DNA of 52,283 nucleotides from Candidatus Trichofilum aggregatum (GTDB lineage Bacteria; Chloroflexota; Anaerolineae; Promineifilales; Promineifilaceae). The position numbers and the translations under genes were made by a program. A model generated the notes under the pieces. It searched no databases and was not told the DNA's origin. It saw nothing but the letters and a program-made list of their open reading frames with translations. The stretch spans positions 1-52,283 of the forward strand of contig JADJUV010000030.1 of assembly GCA_016716885.1 (NCBI GenBank), in the 5' to 3' direction. Shown here piece by piece: positions 31,174 through 41,390 of this stretch (positions are counted from its first letter, which is position 1; each line of letters begins with the position of its first letter).

Positions 31174-34100
31174 TTAATTATCGCCGGTGCTATCTAGATA
31201 ATGGAGAACCAGTTCATGGCGGGTGGCTAATTGCAGGCGCTCCATTATCTGTTTGATGTGGTATTTAACGGTGTTTTCGCTGATGTGAAGATGTTCACCG
31301 ATCTGTTTATTGGTCATGCCTTGCGCCACATAGGCGAGTACAGCTTGTTGGCGTTCTGTGAGCAGATCAGCCGCTGTTTCCACCGTTGGTGTTGTAGGAA
31401 TCAAATCATCTTGTTGGGCCAAGGCCATTAAAACTTGGGTCGCCAGGGTGGGCGCAACAATCGTTCTTCCCGCTATCACCTCATCGAGCAAAGATAGAAA
31501 TTCAGGTGCAGGCAGGTTTTTAAGCAGGTAGCCCGATGCCCCGTATTTAAGGGCTTGCAAGAGTACGGATTCATCTTCAGCCATCGTCAGCATAACGATT
31601 TTGATGTGTGGATATTGCTGTTTCAGACGGCGCGTTGTTTCTAAACCATCCTGCTCTGGCATATGGATGTCCATGAGGATGAGGTCGGGCTGTAAGGTGG
31701 TGATGGCGGCTTCAGCTTCCTTGCCGTTCGCGGCCGCGCCGACAATTTGGATGCCGTGTGGGCGCAACATGTTGCCCAAACTTTCACGGAACAGGGCATG
31801 GTCATCCACGAGTAACACGCGCCAGGGGTATTTTTGTCCGTTGATGGCTGTGGACTGAGAGGAATCTAAGGTGTAGGGAAGTTGCAGATGCAATTGGGTT
31901 CCCTGGCCGGGTACAGAGGTGATATGGAAACGGCCGTTTACACTCTCAGCCCGTTCTTGCATAATTTGCAAACCAAAATGGTCGCCAGCAACAACCGTAT
32001 CATCAGCAAGGGTAAAACCTTGCCCATTATCTTTCAGGAGTAGTGTCAACCACTCGTCAGCCACTGTCAAAAACAGGTTTACATGGGTAGCGTGAGCGTG
32101 TTTGTACACATTGGTAATGCCTTCCTGAACAATACGAAACAGTTGTGTCTCCACCTGGGGTGTCAGGCGTAAATGGGGAAGGAGTTGTGGATCGGCTGTT
32201 AACTCCATCACTAAACCATAACGCTTTCCTGCCAACACCAGATACTCAGCTAACGCCGTCCCCAAATCAGTCGGGCGTATAGGCTGTTGACCGGTGCGAA
32301 TGCCCAAAATATAGTGCCTTACTCGGCTGTGGGCTTCTTGGGCAACTCGATCCACTTCGGCCAAAATCGCTTGTGCTTGCTCCATTTCGTTGCGCCGTAG
32401 CCGCGCCATCGTTGCCTCAACCTGCATGTGCACATATCCCATGACCTGCCTAAATCATCATGGATTTCGCGGCCAATTCGTTCTCGTTCCTCTAGTGCCC
32501 CTAACTGCTGATTGCTTTCTGCCAACTCCAGGGTACGTTTCTCAATTTCCGTCTCCAATGTCCGCGACACATCGCGCACCGCGCTTACCATCTGGTTAAA
32601 AGCATGGGTGACAGTGCCAATCTCGTCTTCGTACTGAACTGGCACCACCACTTCCAGATTGCCCATTTCTACCTGACGTACGCCATACACCAGCTTTTGG
32701 AGTGGGTTGACCAAGATTGCCCGAAATAAAAGGGGAAAGCCAATAATGCTCAATAAGCCAAAAACGAGAACCAGTCCCACCAGCGGAACCATCAAGACAT
32801 GTCCGGCTTGCTGTTGCAAAATCGTGTAGTCGGTGAGGAGACCATCGGCGGCAATGGCTGTTCCCCTATACACCCCATTCGGGTCAAATTCAGTAAAGGC
32901 TGTGCCGCCCGTGCCTGACTGGAAGCCAATTCGGTTGAGGTTGCGGCCGCTGAATGGGGGATAGGTGAGTTGAAAACGGCCGTCGGCCCATAACACCGCC
33001 TGCACCCCATCCGTTATCCCCTCTAGCTGCCAGGTAATGGTAACGTGATCGGGTTGGGTGTTGAGGTAGCTACGGCCCTTTTCGGCCACATCCCCTACAT
33101 AAGCCGTGATCGCTGGCAGATAATTATAGGCATACAACACCTCTGACCAATCACCAAAAGCCACCGCGCCCGGTTCTGTCAGGTTCACTTCTGACCAACT
33201 TTTAGAGCCAAAAGGGAAGGTAAAGGGCAACGGCACAATCGGCTCGGTAATCAGATCGCCCCAATCTGTTTCTGGTTGGGGGGGTCGTGTGGTGGCCTGG
33301 TAGCGGCCGGATGCAGTTGGGGTGAATTGGATGGTTTGGGCAGGGATGGTTAGTGGTCGTATCGAAACCACTTTACTAAATCTTTCCAAAGCGACAACAC
33401 CTACCAGCCCCAAAACCAAAAAAATAACTAACAACGTCGTGCCCACAATCCGCACCATAAAGGTGGTTTGGCCAACCTTAAACTTCAGGTAGCTGATGGA
33501 CATCATAAAAAGAAAGAGTAGCAAGCCGTGGCACGGATAGTCTCTTGCCATTGATGGGGTAAAAGGCCAGCACCTGCCAATATGACAATGGCGTTCATCC
33601 CTAGCAAAAAAAGCAAAACGCTTACCAGGTCATACAAGTTTCGTCCGGCTGGTTGCTGGTTTACCGGCCACTGCCGCCAATGCCAGCGGCGTGGTGTAAA
33701 TTGATTAGCTAATGACCACAATCGCCGCAGGAAGACGGCCATGTGCCAGTAGAGTACCAGTCCAATGCTCACCTCAAACAACCGGGTGTCAACGACAGCT
33801 TTACCCGCTACTTTTAACTGGCCCCATTGATAGATACTCATGGCCGTACAGCCTGACAAAAGAAGGATGTGAATGAATATGACCAGTCGCAACTCTCGTC
33901 TTCGCTGGGAAGTAAATGGATCATCAGGAATCTCGGGGAAGTGGTAGACAATAAATGTACTAGCCAGTAGGCCCATATACAGTAGGGGAAAGCGCAGATG
34001 GAAAAAGTAAAATTGGCGGTCCCAAACGGCTGTTGCCCCTATCAATTCCACCCCGGCATACAAAGCCATGGCGACAAAAAAAAGGACAATTGCCCACACA

Positions 34101-34216
34101 CGCCGAATATCCGCAGTTAACCTAAGCAAATAAAAGAGCATCACCAGTGCGAGAACAAACTGGGTCAAGAAACTAAGCGCATATTCGTCAAAATATAGAC
34201 CGTGCAGGTTGTTCAT
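31174..34216 (-). CDS. One-piece sensor kinase, receiver and LuxR-type DNA-binding protein, with two frameshifts
   Basis: Three frames join into about 1,010 residues. The start at 34216 gives a multi-helix membrane module (MNNLHGLYFDEYALSFLTQF to ILAGAGLLPHQW). A shift near 33520 continues through another helix (IVGTTLLVIFLVLGLVGVVAL), an outside beta domain with VPLPFTFPFGSKSWSEV, a return helix and a HAMP-like linker. REIHDDLG carries the phosphoacceptor His (near 32460). A missing c near 32445 restores DDLGQVMGYVHMQVEA. HATPase_c motifs are EGITNVYKHAHA and LKDNGQGF. Without a stop it enters a receiver (LLVDDHALFRESLG; Asp in LILMDIHMPEQDG) and a LuxR helix-turn-helix (LTERQQAVLAYVAQGMTNKQ). 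Kinase and DNA-binding output in one polypeptide is uncommon for this family. It sits upstream of the giant adhesin gene, a likely target. Confidence 0.83.
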
Positions 34217-34487
34217 TCGTTAGATATTGTGTAGGTCTGGCATCATTGTCACCTGTTTAGTGTGATAATAATGAGCCGTTATTGGTTCTGTTGGGAAATT
34301 GAGAAACACTCTGTCTGGAGAAATGCTTTGGGGTGAGCAATAACAACCAAACATTGATATACATTGTCTCAAAAAGGAACAGCTTTCACCAGTGCTCTAT
34401 ATTGGGGAGTAAAAGGTGATCAAAACCCTGATTTTGGGGTAGAACGTAACTACGATCTTACACAAGGAAAAGCAGTCTCTGAGAGTC
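34217..34487. other. Intergenic region with a possible ORF stub
   Basis: A plus-strand frame at about 34383-34510 reads ALYWGVKGDQNPDFGVERNY, then DLTQGKAVSESRGRVLVY, and ends just inside family B copy 1. It has no visible start or known family and may be the 3' end of a lost gene cut by the repeat. Confidence 0.35.
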
Positions 34488-34740
34488 GCGGCCGCGTTCT
34501 TGTGTATTAATCTGGGATTACCTGAGTCAGTTGGGGAGTGTGCGGGGGGAAAAGCTCACAGAGGATCGTGCGGTAGTTCCCGCCAGTATGAGGCCAGATA
34601 ACAGGAACTGTTCGCCAGAGAACAGCGTCGCCAAGCCCGTCGCTCCCGTAGCAAAAAAGCTCTCGAAATACACGAGAGCTTTTTCATTTTCTAGCTTGTC
34701 ACCCAGTGAGGGTTCCATGCTCAGTCGCTCCCGCGATCTA
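34488..34740. repeat. Intergenic repeat family B, copy 1 (full length), with terminator-like hairpin
   Basis: It starts exactly at GCGGCCGCGTTCT, runs through TGGGATTACCTGAGTCAGTT and AACAGCGTCGCCAAGCCCGT, then the stem AAAAAAGCTCTCG/CGAGAGCTTTTTC with a 7-nt loop. It ends TCGCTCCCGCGATCTA. It is a direct copy of 38558-38807, differing at roughly one base in five in the left half and less in the right half. Confidence 0.8.
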
Positions 34741-34873
34741 TTTAGAGCAAATTCTTGTTGGAAGGCTACGGTGGAAACCACTATCCCCTAACATTGACTT
34801 TAGCCCCAGACAGCACTGGCAGCATGACTCCAACCAGATGAGATTCGGGGCATGATCTACAATCCGATTTACG

Positions 34874-35755
34874 TTAGGTTAGGCTCTTTCCCGCAGATGA
34901 TTTCTGATGAGGAGCGGGTCGCGGCCGCGCACCTACACTATTTTCCTCACCACCCAGCAATAAACGCCTGATGGTTTCCTTCTTGAATGTAATTAGCTCA
35001 TCCTGCTCGATCAAAAACCTCTGTCCATCAGCCACCACCCGTTCCCAGTCTAACGGCTCCAATCGTTCCCTAACAAACAGTCGCCAATTGTCAGCCGTCA
35101 CCGTTCCTTTGTCCCATCCCGACTGAACTAGCGCCTGATTCAACATATCCAGATTCGGTGAGGCCCATTGTGCCTGACGCAAATACCAATACAAATCATA
35201 CCAATCACGCCCTTTGACATATTCACGCTGTAAAATGGCGTGAAGTTTGCCTGCTAAAAGGGATGCCTGATCATGATGCTGTAAATGAACTGTGACATGA
35301 TGTTGGACTAAGGTTGTATCAAGTACCGCAGAGGCTGGCGGATTTGTGTCAATCTCTATTTTGATGGCCAGGATTTCTGTTTGGTGAGGCGACAGGTCCA
35401 ACTGGTGATAGAGACCACGAAAGCGAATGAAGGCATTATGAACAACGTTCCGCTCGTTCAGTTTTATCTCAACGTCATAAGTTTCAGCGGTCATATCGCG
35501 CTGAATCGTGGCCAGATATTTGCGGAAATTATACTGCTCCGGGTGTCGCTCTAACGCAAAATCCAAATCTTCCGAATAGCGGGGCAGATGGTAGAGCAGT
35601 CGCAACGCGGTTCCCCCATGAAAAGCCAGAGGAATCATCGCGCCAGCACTCTGCAAACTTTGCAAAATCCGCATTTGCAGATACTCGCGCACAATGGCCC
35701 TTTGCGTTTCCAGAGATGTTGCGGCCGCGATGACTGCTTTCAGGTAGGGGATCAT
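34874..35755 (-). CDS. abiEii: AbiEii/AbiGii-family nucleotidyltransferase toxin
   Basis: The start is taken at ATG 35755 (MIPYLKAVIAAATSLETQRA) because it overlaps the antitoxin stop by ATGA. The nucleotidyltransferase core is plain: AFHGGTALRLLYHLPRYSEDLDFAL, with the GG helix and the SxDLDF catalytic Asp pair near residues 50-73. Later helices contain HDQASLLAGKLHAILQREY then VKGRDWYDLYWYL, the conserved KGRDxYDL motif of AbiEii. The protein would transfer nucleotides to tRNA or another target and block growth during phage infection. A GCGGCCGC site (34921-34928) encodes Ala/Arg/Pro residues in the C-terminal tail. The frame is intact. Confidence 0.9.
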   Translation of the reverse strand: MIPYLKAVIAAATSLETQRAIVREYLQMRILQSLQSAGAMIPLAFHGGTALRLLYHLPRYSEDLDFALERHPEQYNFRKYLATIQRDMTAETYDVEIKLNERNVVHNAFIRFRGLYHQLDLSPHQTEILAIKIEIDTNPPASAVLDTTLVQHHVTVHLQHHDQASLLAGKLHAILQREYVKGRDWYDLYWYLRQAQWASPNLDMLNQALVQSGWDKGTVTADNWRLFVRERLEPLDWERVVADGQRFLIEQDELITFKKETIRRLLLGGEENSVGARPRPAPHQKSSAGKSLT

Positions 35756-36393
35756 AGAGGCTCGTAATCCGTCAATTCTTCGGCTACAACTTGGAGAATG
35801 TGCCACAGGGCGCGTTTGAGTTTTGGTTTATTGACCCGCTCCACATAGGTTGTTAATCGTTCCCTATCGAGTTGATCTAGATTTTGTAACCGCAAGGCCC
35901 GGATATATTCAGCATTGTCGGCATCGGGTGTCAGATAAATCAAATCCAGCAAGGCTTTTTCTGGTGAGGCCATGTAGGCCCATTGTGTCTGCGTTACCTG
36001 CCGATAGTGAAAGCCAAAAAACAACGCTGGTTGAATGTGTTGATAGCTAAAATGCCCATACGGATTCTGCCACATGCCTGGTCGTCCGGTGGTGACACTG
36101 GTCACGACGGCTACATGCTCAGGGATGAGATCGTAATGAGATAAAGCGGTATGAAGGCTGATATAGGAAGCCCGAACTAAATGGTTGGCGATGACGTAGC
36201 TGTGGGGGTGGGCGACTTGGTTGGGGGGCGCAACAGTGTATAGTCCACGGCGCAGTTGAATGATCTTGCCCATTTTTACCCAATCGGTCAGTTGCCGTTG
36301 TACTTGCTGGACCTTATCTGCCCCGGCATATAATTGGCTACTTTCAAATAAAGGAAGTTTGGCGAAAGTGGATGCTACTTGTTGGAAATACAT
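35752..36393 (-). CDS. abiEi: AbiEi-type antitoxin / transcriptional regulator
   Basis: ATG 36393 gives MYFQQVASTFAKLPLFESSQ, then a winged-helix start (VQRQLTDWVKMGKIIQLRRGLYTV) that matches AbiEi N-terminal domains. The C-terminal antitoxin part includes RASYISLHTALSHYDLIPE and AYMASPEKALLDLIYLTPD, the conserved ISLxSALxxxGLIPE and SPEKALxDLxY motifs. It is about 213 residues, normal for the family. It represses its own promoter and neutralises AbiEii. Its stop overlaps the toxin start by 4 nt. The reading frame extends upstream to 36549, but that extension shows no domain and I do not include it. The ribosome site is weak. Confidence 0.88.
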   Translation of the reverse strand: MYFQQVASTFAKLPLFESSQLYAGADKVQQVQRQLTDWVKMGKIIQLRRGLYTVAPPNQVAHPHSYVIANHLVRASYISLHTALSHYDLIPEHVAVVTSVTTGRPGMWQNPYGHFSYQHIQPALFFGFHYRQVTQTQWAYMASPEKALLDLIYLTPDADNAEYIRALRLQNLDQLDRERLTTYVERVNKPKLKRALWHILQVVAEELTDYEPL

Positions 36394-36720
36394 AAGTTCA
36401 TTGTAATCAAAACCGTCAATTACTGCAACGAAGATATCGCAACCACTTCCTTCTTGTCTTTTCGGCAAGCATGTCCTGAATGACTTCTGGTTGCCCCTAT
36501 CTGCCAGGTGCCGTCGAATCGTATGGAGTAAGGTGCGGCCGCGTGTCATTATCTACAATCACGATTGATACACGCACAGCACGAAACGATCGTGTCACCT
36601 TCGCTTTCCCCATCCAAAATAATCTGCCCAAATCCATACCGCCAGAGTGTCTCAACTTCTATTGAGATAAATGGGAAGTTGCGCCATAATCTCAGTGTTA
36701 TACAGGCAGTTGGAGAAGAT
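36394..36720. promoter_or_regulatory. Divergent intergenic region between the AbiE operon and the SEC-C gene
   Basis: About 330 bp separates divergent starts. It carries a GCGGCCGC site at 36535-36542. Promoters for both operons must lie here, and AbiEi would be expected to bind inverted repeats near its own start. I see no convincing operator by eye. Confidence 0.35.
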
Positions 36721-38137
36721 ATGATGACGAGAAGAAATGATCCCTGCCCTTGTGGTAGTGGCAAAAAGTATAAAAAAGTGTTGTCTGGCGAAGGATAAAC
36801 TGGCTCGCGCTGAGAGCGTAACGGCAGACGCGTATTCAGACTCCCTTGAAGCAGTAACCCCTCTGGGTTCCAGTGAGCCAGAGCCTATTCTCACTCCCAA
36901 TCCCCTTGGCGATCTAACCCCAACGCTGGAAGTTGACCCAGTCATAGAACGTATCAACACCTTTTGGGATGAGTTCACGGACGCACCTTATGAGGAACAG
37001 TGGTCATTGGCGACAAAGATGTTGGCTGAAGAACCTGAATTGTGTGATGGAGAAATGGTATTTGAGATCGCCAACACGCTGTTTGGGCAAGCTATTGCTA
37101 GGGGGGAGATAGAACGTTACCAGCAATTCCTGGATCAGTTGGCAGTGGCTACACCAGAAGCCTACGCAGAAGAATTAGCCAATATTCTGGATTGGCGCAT
37201 TCAAATCGCCCTGATCGAGGACGACGAGAGTAACATTGAACGCTGTTTCTTCCAGCTTTCCCCGCTTGCTGGCGATAAACTAGACCTCTACTATCGTGTG
37301 GTTAGTGGGTTAGCTTACCATGGAAAACAGGAAGTCTTGTATCAAGGGATGCGGCAAGCGCGGCCATATGTTGCCGAAGGTGCAGGATTAGTTGAATGGG
37401 CCTATTCTGAATTTACAGAAAAATTAGGCGACATAGAAATAGGTTATCTGCTTGATAAAAACCCCAACTTGACGTCAGATGATGTCACCTTGCAACAGCA
37501 TTTTGCCGAATATGAATTAACCGTCGTGCCAGAAATGTTTTCGTCCCGCCTGGATTATCGCACGGGTCGCCAAACGCCATCCTGGACATTAGCTGATTTT
37601 GAAATTCCTGAATGGAAAAAGGAACATCCGGCCCAAGCCAGGTATGCATTCTTGTTGGCAGCCTTTACGCATTATGCCCATCATGTGGAAGGCGTTGCAC
37701 TCACCAAAGCGGAGATGGCCCATGATGAGTTGGCTCGCTACCTTACGCTGCGGCGTAAAGGCGAGTTAGGTGAGCCGCGGCCGCGTCACAATCATCGCCA
37801 GAAACATAGCCGCAAGCAACAAATCAAGCCGGGCCTATCTTCACACCCCCTTTGCCCCGACGCGGAAACCTTGGATAAATACCTGGCTCAGTTAATGGGT
37901 TTCATGTCCTTCAAATATTATGAAACCTTTGCCCTGTACGAACTCATTCCCGTCTGGCTCCGTTTTCTCACCCACTATAACCTGCTTGATGAAGAAACCG
38001 GGCAACAGGCAGTGGCCGAATTAAGTTATATCAAAGGCCATCTCATGCAAATTGCGGAACAACAGCTTTCTAACCCGGCGGTGAAAGAGAATCTGCTGGG
38101 TTGGCCTTATGAACCGCCAAAGGAGACGTCGCCATAA
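36721..38137 (+). CDS. SEC-C metal-binding domain protein, one frameshift
   Basis: ATG 36721/36724 gives MTRRNDPCPCGSGKKYKK. One surplus a in the aaaaaa run near 36770 breaks the frame. Removing it gives KKCCLAKDKL, completing the CPCGSGKKYKKCC SEC-C zinc motif. About 460 residues of mostly helical sequence follow (ERINTFWDEFTDAPYEEQW, DEFTxxP-like). Later there is a basic linker with RPRHNHRQKHSRKQ encoded across a GCGGCCGC site, and a C-terminal helical bundle (LMGFMSFKYYETFALYELIP). SEC-C motifs bind zinc and mediate protein contacts in many unrelated proteins. Its helical body is not recognised. The second gene starts about 50 bp on. The neighbourhood with AbiE may reflect a defence island but this is inference. 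Confidence 0.75.
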
Positions 38138-38184
38138 CGACCGGGAAGCAAGATGATCATCTGTCAGATGAAACAAGACAACGT

Positions 38185-38570
38185 ATGCAGGAATCGCTGA
38201 TCCAGGCCAAACGCGAACAGTTATGCGAGCAGTATGGGATGCAGGTTGACCAGATGGATTCTCGCCTTTCCCCTGAAGGACAAAACGAATGGCTGGACTA
38301 TATCCTCGAATTTGAGCGCCAGTTTGAAGTAGCCCAAACGATCACGGTACGGGAACGAATTGGCAACCCACCTGTTCAGTCTGTCGAGGAAATCCCCCTG
38401 TATGCGCTGGAAGAAGTGGTCAATAACCGCTGGATTTATTGGCTGAACATGGCGTGGTCATTGATTTTCTGGGGGATTGGGACGAGCTGGCTGCCTACCG
38501 GTTTATCCCTGAAGAGTTGCTGGACGAAGAGATAGACGACATTCGGATTGCCAACTTGCGGCCGCGTTCT
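38185..38570 (+). pseudogene. Small SEC-C-neighbour protein, frameshifted and truncated at a family B repeat
   Basis: ATG 38185 begins MQESLIQAKREQLCEQYGMQ and EWLDYILEFERQFEVAQTITV. A frameshift near 38445 leads to LLAEHGVVIDFLGDWDELAA, then FIPEELLDEEIDDIRIANL. Relatives end with EELLDEEMDDIRxxGMxxHFIYEEF-like text. Here that ending is replaced exactly at GCGGCCGC (38558-38565) by family B copy 2, and the frame then runs on into repeat sequence as LSWDYLSQLRNVRG up to 38690. The natural C-terminus is therefore lost. The relation to known relatives is by memory of the pattern. Confidence 0.65.
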
Positions 38571-38807
38571 CCTGTATTAAGCTGGGATTACCTGAGCCAG
38601 TTGAGGAATGTGAGAGGGGAAAAGTTCATCGAGGATAGCGCGGTAATTACCGCCGGGATAAGGCCAAATAACAGGGATGTTTCGACATAGAACAGCGTCG
38701 CCAAGCCCGTCACTTCCATAGCAAAAGCTCTCGAATCACACGAGAGCTTTTCATTTTCTAGCTTGTTGTCCAGTGAGGGTTCCACGCTCAGTCGCTCCCG
38801 GGATCTA
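38558..38807. repeat. Intergenic repeat family B, copy 2 (full length), with terminator-like hairpin
   Basis: It begins GCGGCCGCGTTCT like copy 1 and carries TGGGATTACCTGAGCCAGTT and AACAGCGTCGCCAAGCCCGT. The stem AAAAGCTCTCG/CGAGAGCTTTTC encloses aatcaca. It ends CGCTCCCGGGATCTA. It lies in direct orientation to copy 1, so the two bracket 34741-38557 with the AbiE and SEC-C genes. Confidence 0.8.
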
Positions 38808-39214
38808 ATCATGTGGTCTATCACCGCTAATTCTGGCTGATGATCACAACCCGTTTAGCCTTATCCCAAACCTCACTAGCCTGATTTTCTACCGCCATCC
38901 ACGGAGTGGTGTACCCCTTCCAATCCTGAAGCAACAAAAGATTCTCGTTCTGTTGTAGCCACACCCGTCAAGATCATGTTCGCCAGCTTTGCTCCAGAGA
39001 TGATTTGGGCAAGGTGTTTTTCTAACTGCTGAGGTAAATGAGGTAAAGAGGAGAATGGGTAGCCGGTCAGCCCTGGCACCCGCCCGTATTCTGATCATTT
39101 GCTATACTGTATCGTATACTTGCCAGACAACTGTTTCGTTTTTTTACAGAAGCGCATTTCGTTCAGGAATGACTGAACCCTAAGTACGAGTAAGATTAAG
39201 ATAAGGATCCCTTT
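38808..39214. other. Intergenic region with a minus-strand gene stub
   Basis: A minus-strand frame at 38876-39079 reads GYPFSSLPHLPQQLEKHLAQ, then IISGAKLANMILTGVATTER, and a nearby frame ends VWDKAKRVVIISQN. It looks like the decayed tail of a protein gene but no family is recognised. A promoter and an AAGGA site for the Wzz-like gene lie at 39190-39214. Confidence 0.35.
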
Positions 39215-40412
39215 ATGGATGAACGTTTTGATTTCCGACCCTACATTGAAGCCGTACTCCGACGTTGGCGTTTGCTTCTTGGGGGGTACCATTCTGGCCG
39301 GAATTCTGGCTGTGGGGTTAAGCTACTTAGTCCCTCCTACTTATGAGGCTCATACACTGGTATTAATCGTTGATCCGAGCCAACTCGTGCAGTTCGATCC
39401 CCGTTTTGAGACGGTAGAAATCCGACCCCGGCAGGCTTACCCGGTTCTGGCCGTGAGTGATAGTTTATTGCAAACCCTTCTGCAAAACGTAGCTTCGGAA
39501 GTGGATGAACCGGATACGCTGAAGGAATTGCGGAGCATGATTGCTATATCTGCCAGCAGTGATCCGAGCCTTTTAGAATTGCGGGTAGAGCATTCTAACC
39601 CAGCCAGTGTAGCATTGATCGCTAATCGTTGGGCCGAATTATTTATTAGTCAGGCCAATCGGGTCATTGGGGATCAAAGTGAGGAGCAGGTTGCCTTCTA
39701 CGTTGGGCAACGTGATCTGGCACAGCTGGCGTTGGATGAAGCAGAACAGATGTTGGCCGAGTTTCAGACGGGTAATCGGCAAACGATCGTCAAGGCTCAG
39801 TTAGAAAGCCACGAATCGGCTTTGGCGACCTATCTGGCACAGCAACAAGATCTAGTATTGTTACAGCAAGACATCATCACCTTGCGCACCCAACTGACAG
39901 GACAAAATGGCCCTTTGTTACCGGTAGACCAGTTGGCCTACATGCTCATTTATGAACGAATTTTTGGTGCGGGCGATACCGGCCCGACCATTGAATTGCA
40001 AATACAGATATCAGTCGAACCCACCGCTGATCGGCAACAGATAGTCACTTCGCTGGACACCCTGCAAACGGCTCTGACGACCCGATCCGATAATCTGATG
40101 GCACAAATTAGCCAGTTGGAGCCCATGATTCTAGCCGGGCAATATGAAGTAGAAGTGCTGACGGCTGATGAGGAACGGTTACGGCAGGCCGTAATGTTAG
40201 CTTCAGAAACTTATACGGCCCTGGTGCGGAAGGTGGCTGAAGAGCAAATTACCTCGCAAGATACGAGCCGTGGTCTGCGTCAGGCGAGTCCAGCTATTAT
40301 CCCTCAAGAGCCAGTGGCCCCGCAGAAGATGTTGAATGGGTTGCTGGCGGCGATGGTGGCTTTGGTTTCCCTTATGGCTGTCGTGCTGTTTCGCCACTGG
40401 CAACAATCATGA
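39215..40412 (+). CDS. Wzz/chain-length-determinant-type polysaccharide co-polymerase, one frameshift
   Basis: AAGGA precedes ATG 39215, giving MDERFDFRPYIEAVLRRWRL. One extra g in gggggg near 39285 breaks the frame, and removing it gives LLLGGTILAGILAVGLSYLV, the first membrane helix. The middle (residues about 60-350) is periplasmic or extracellular with coiled-coil stretches (RDLAQLALDEAEQMLAEFQ; ESHESALATYLAQQQDLVLL). A second helix (GLLAAMVALVSLMAVVLF) ends the protein. This two-helix plan fits Wzz proteins, which set polysaccharide chain length. There is no tyrosine-kinase domain. It is the first gene of the polysaccharide operon and overlaps the TPR gene by 4 nt. Confidence 0.85.
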
Positions 40413-41390
40413 ACGTTCAATGCAAGACCATGAAGTGGTTAAGCCGTCTTTTTTTACTGATTGTGCCCACCATCCTTCTTTTATGGCGTGGCTGGGGAGC
40501 CATACAAGTTAACCGGGCTTTTGTCACCTTAAATCACCTGCCGGCGCTGTTTAGCAATGATCAAGACGACTTGCTTCTGGCGACAGTAGAAGCGCAATTG
40601 CAAGTGGCGCAGTACCACCTGGGGCCGGCCATTTCAATCCAACGGATGCTGGCTGTCGTCCAACGGGCGCAGGGACAGATCGCCCCGGTCGGTATGACTG
40701 TCTCGGATTTATGGGGGTGGGGTGAGCAAAAGGTAAAAGCTGGAGATTGGCCCGCGGCCGCGTACCTGTATCAATGGGCTACCGACCAACAACCTGACCT
40801 GGGCGATAGCTGGGTTTATTTGGGGGGAGCTTATGAAGCCCAGGACATGCCCGATGAAGCTCGTACTGCTTATCAGATCGCGCTGCGGCCCTGCCTGCGG
40901 TTACACCTTAGGCCCCAGTGATGCGTATCTGGCTTTGGGGAACCTGACCATCGCTACGGGAGACCGATTTGGCCCGCGATTATTACGAACAAGCCTGGAG
41001 CTAGATCAGTTTGGGGACGGCTGCGAAAGCCACCACCTATGATCAACTGGGCGAACTCCTTCTGTTACACGAGGCCGACCCCTGGCCGCGATTCCCTATT
41101 ATCAGGCCACCCTGGCCCTGACACCACAGGATCATTGGGCGAGGCTAAGACTGGGTTATGCCCTTTATTGGGGCGCAGGGGATTTGTCTGCGGCCGTAAC
41201 GGCCATTCAACAGGCGATCACTGCCTGGCCAGATGAAAAATATCGGCAATGGCCCTACTTTTATCTGGGCGAAGTGTACGAGAATGCCGGGTTAGTCCCG
41301 GAAGCGGTTGCCGCTTATGAGCGGGCACTTCAGCTTGATCCGGCATGAATTAGCCCAACAACACCTGACCGCTTTACGGAGTCCTGGTGT
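40409..41390 (+). CDS. TPR-repeat membrane-anchored protein, several frameshifts
   Basis: It starts MNVQCKTMKWLSRLFLLIVP, a signal/anchor helix. TPR text follows: AAAYLYQWATDQQPDLGDSW, VYLGGAYEAQDMPDEARTAY. After a shift near 40890 the protein continues DAYLALGNLTIATGD. More shifts near 40970 and 41085 lead to WARLRLGYALYWGAGDLSAAV, and the last repeat is FYLGEVYENAGLVPEAVAAY, then ERALQLDP near 41340. The true stop is uncertain and probably lies near the flippase start at 41387. Such proteins often scaffold polysaccharide assembly. At least three indels occur in under 1 kb, among the worst-read stretches in the window. Confidence 0.7.

Noticed and set aside
36394..36549. N-terminal extension of the AbiEi frame to 36549
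   Set aside because: It adds residues without family similarity and includes a GCGGCCGC site. The winged-helix domain begins just after Met at 36393.
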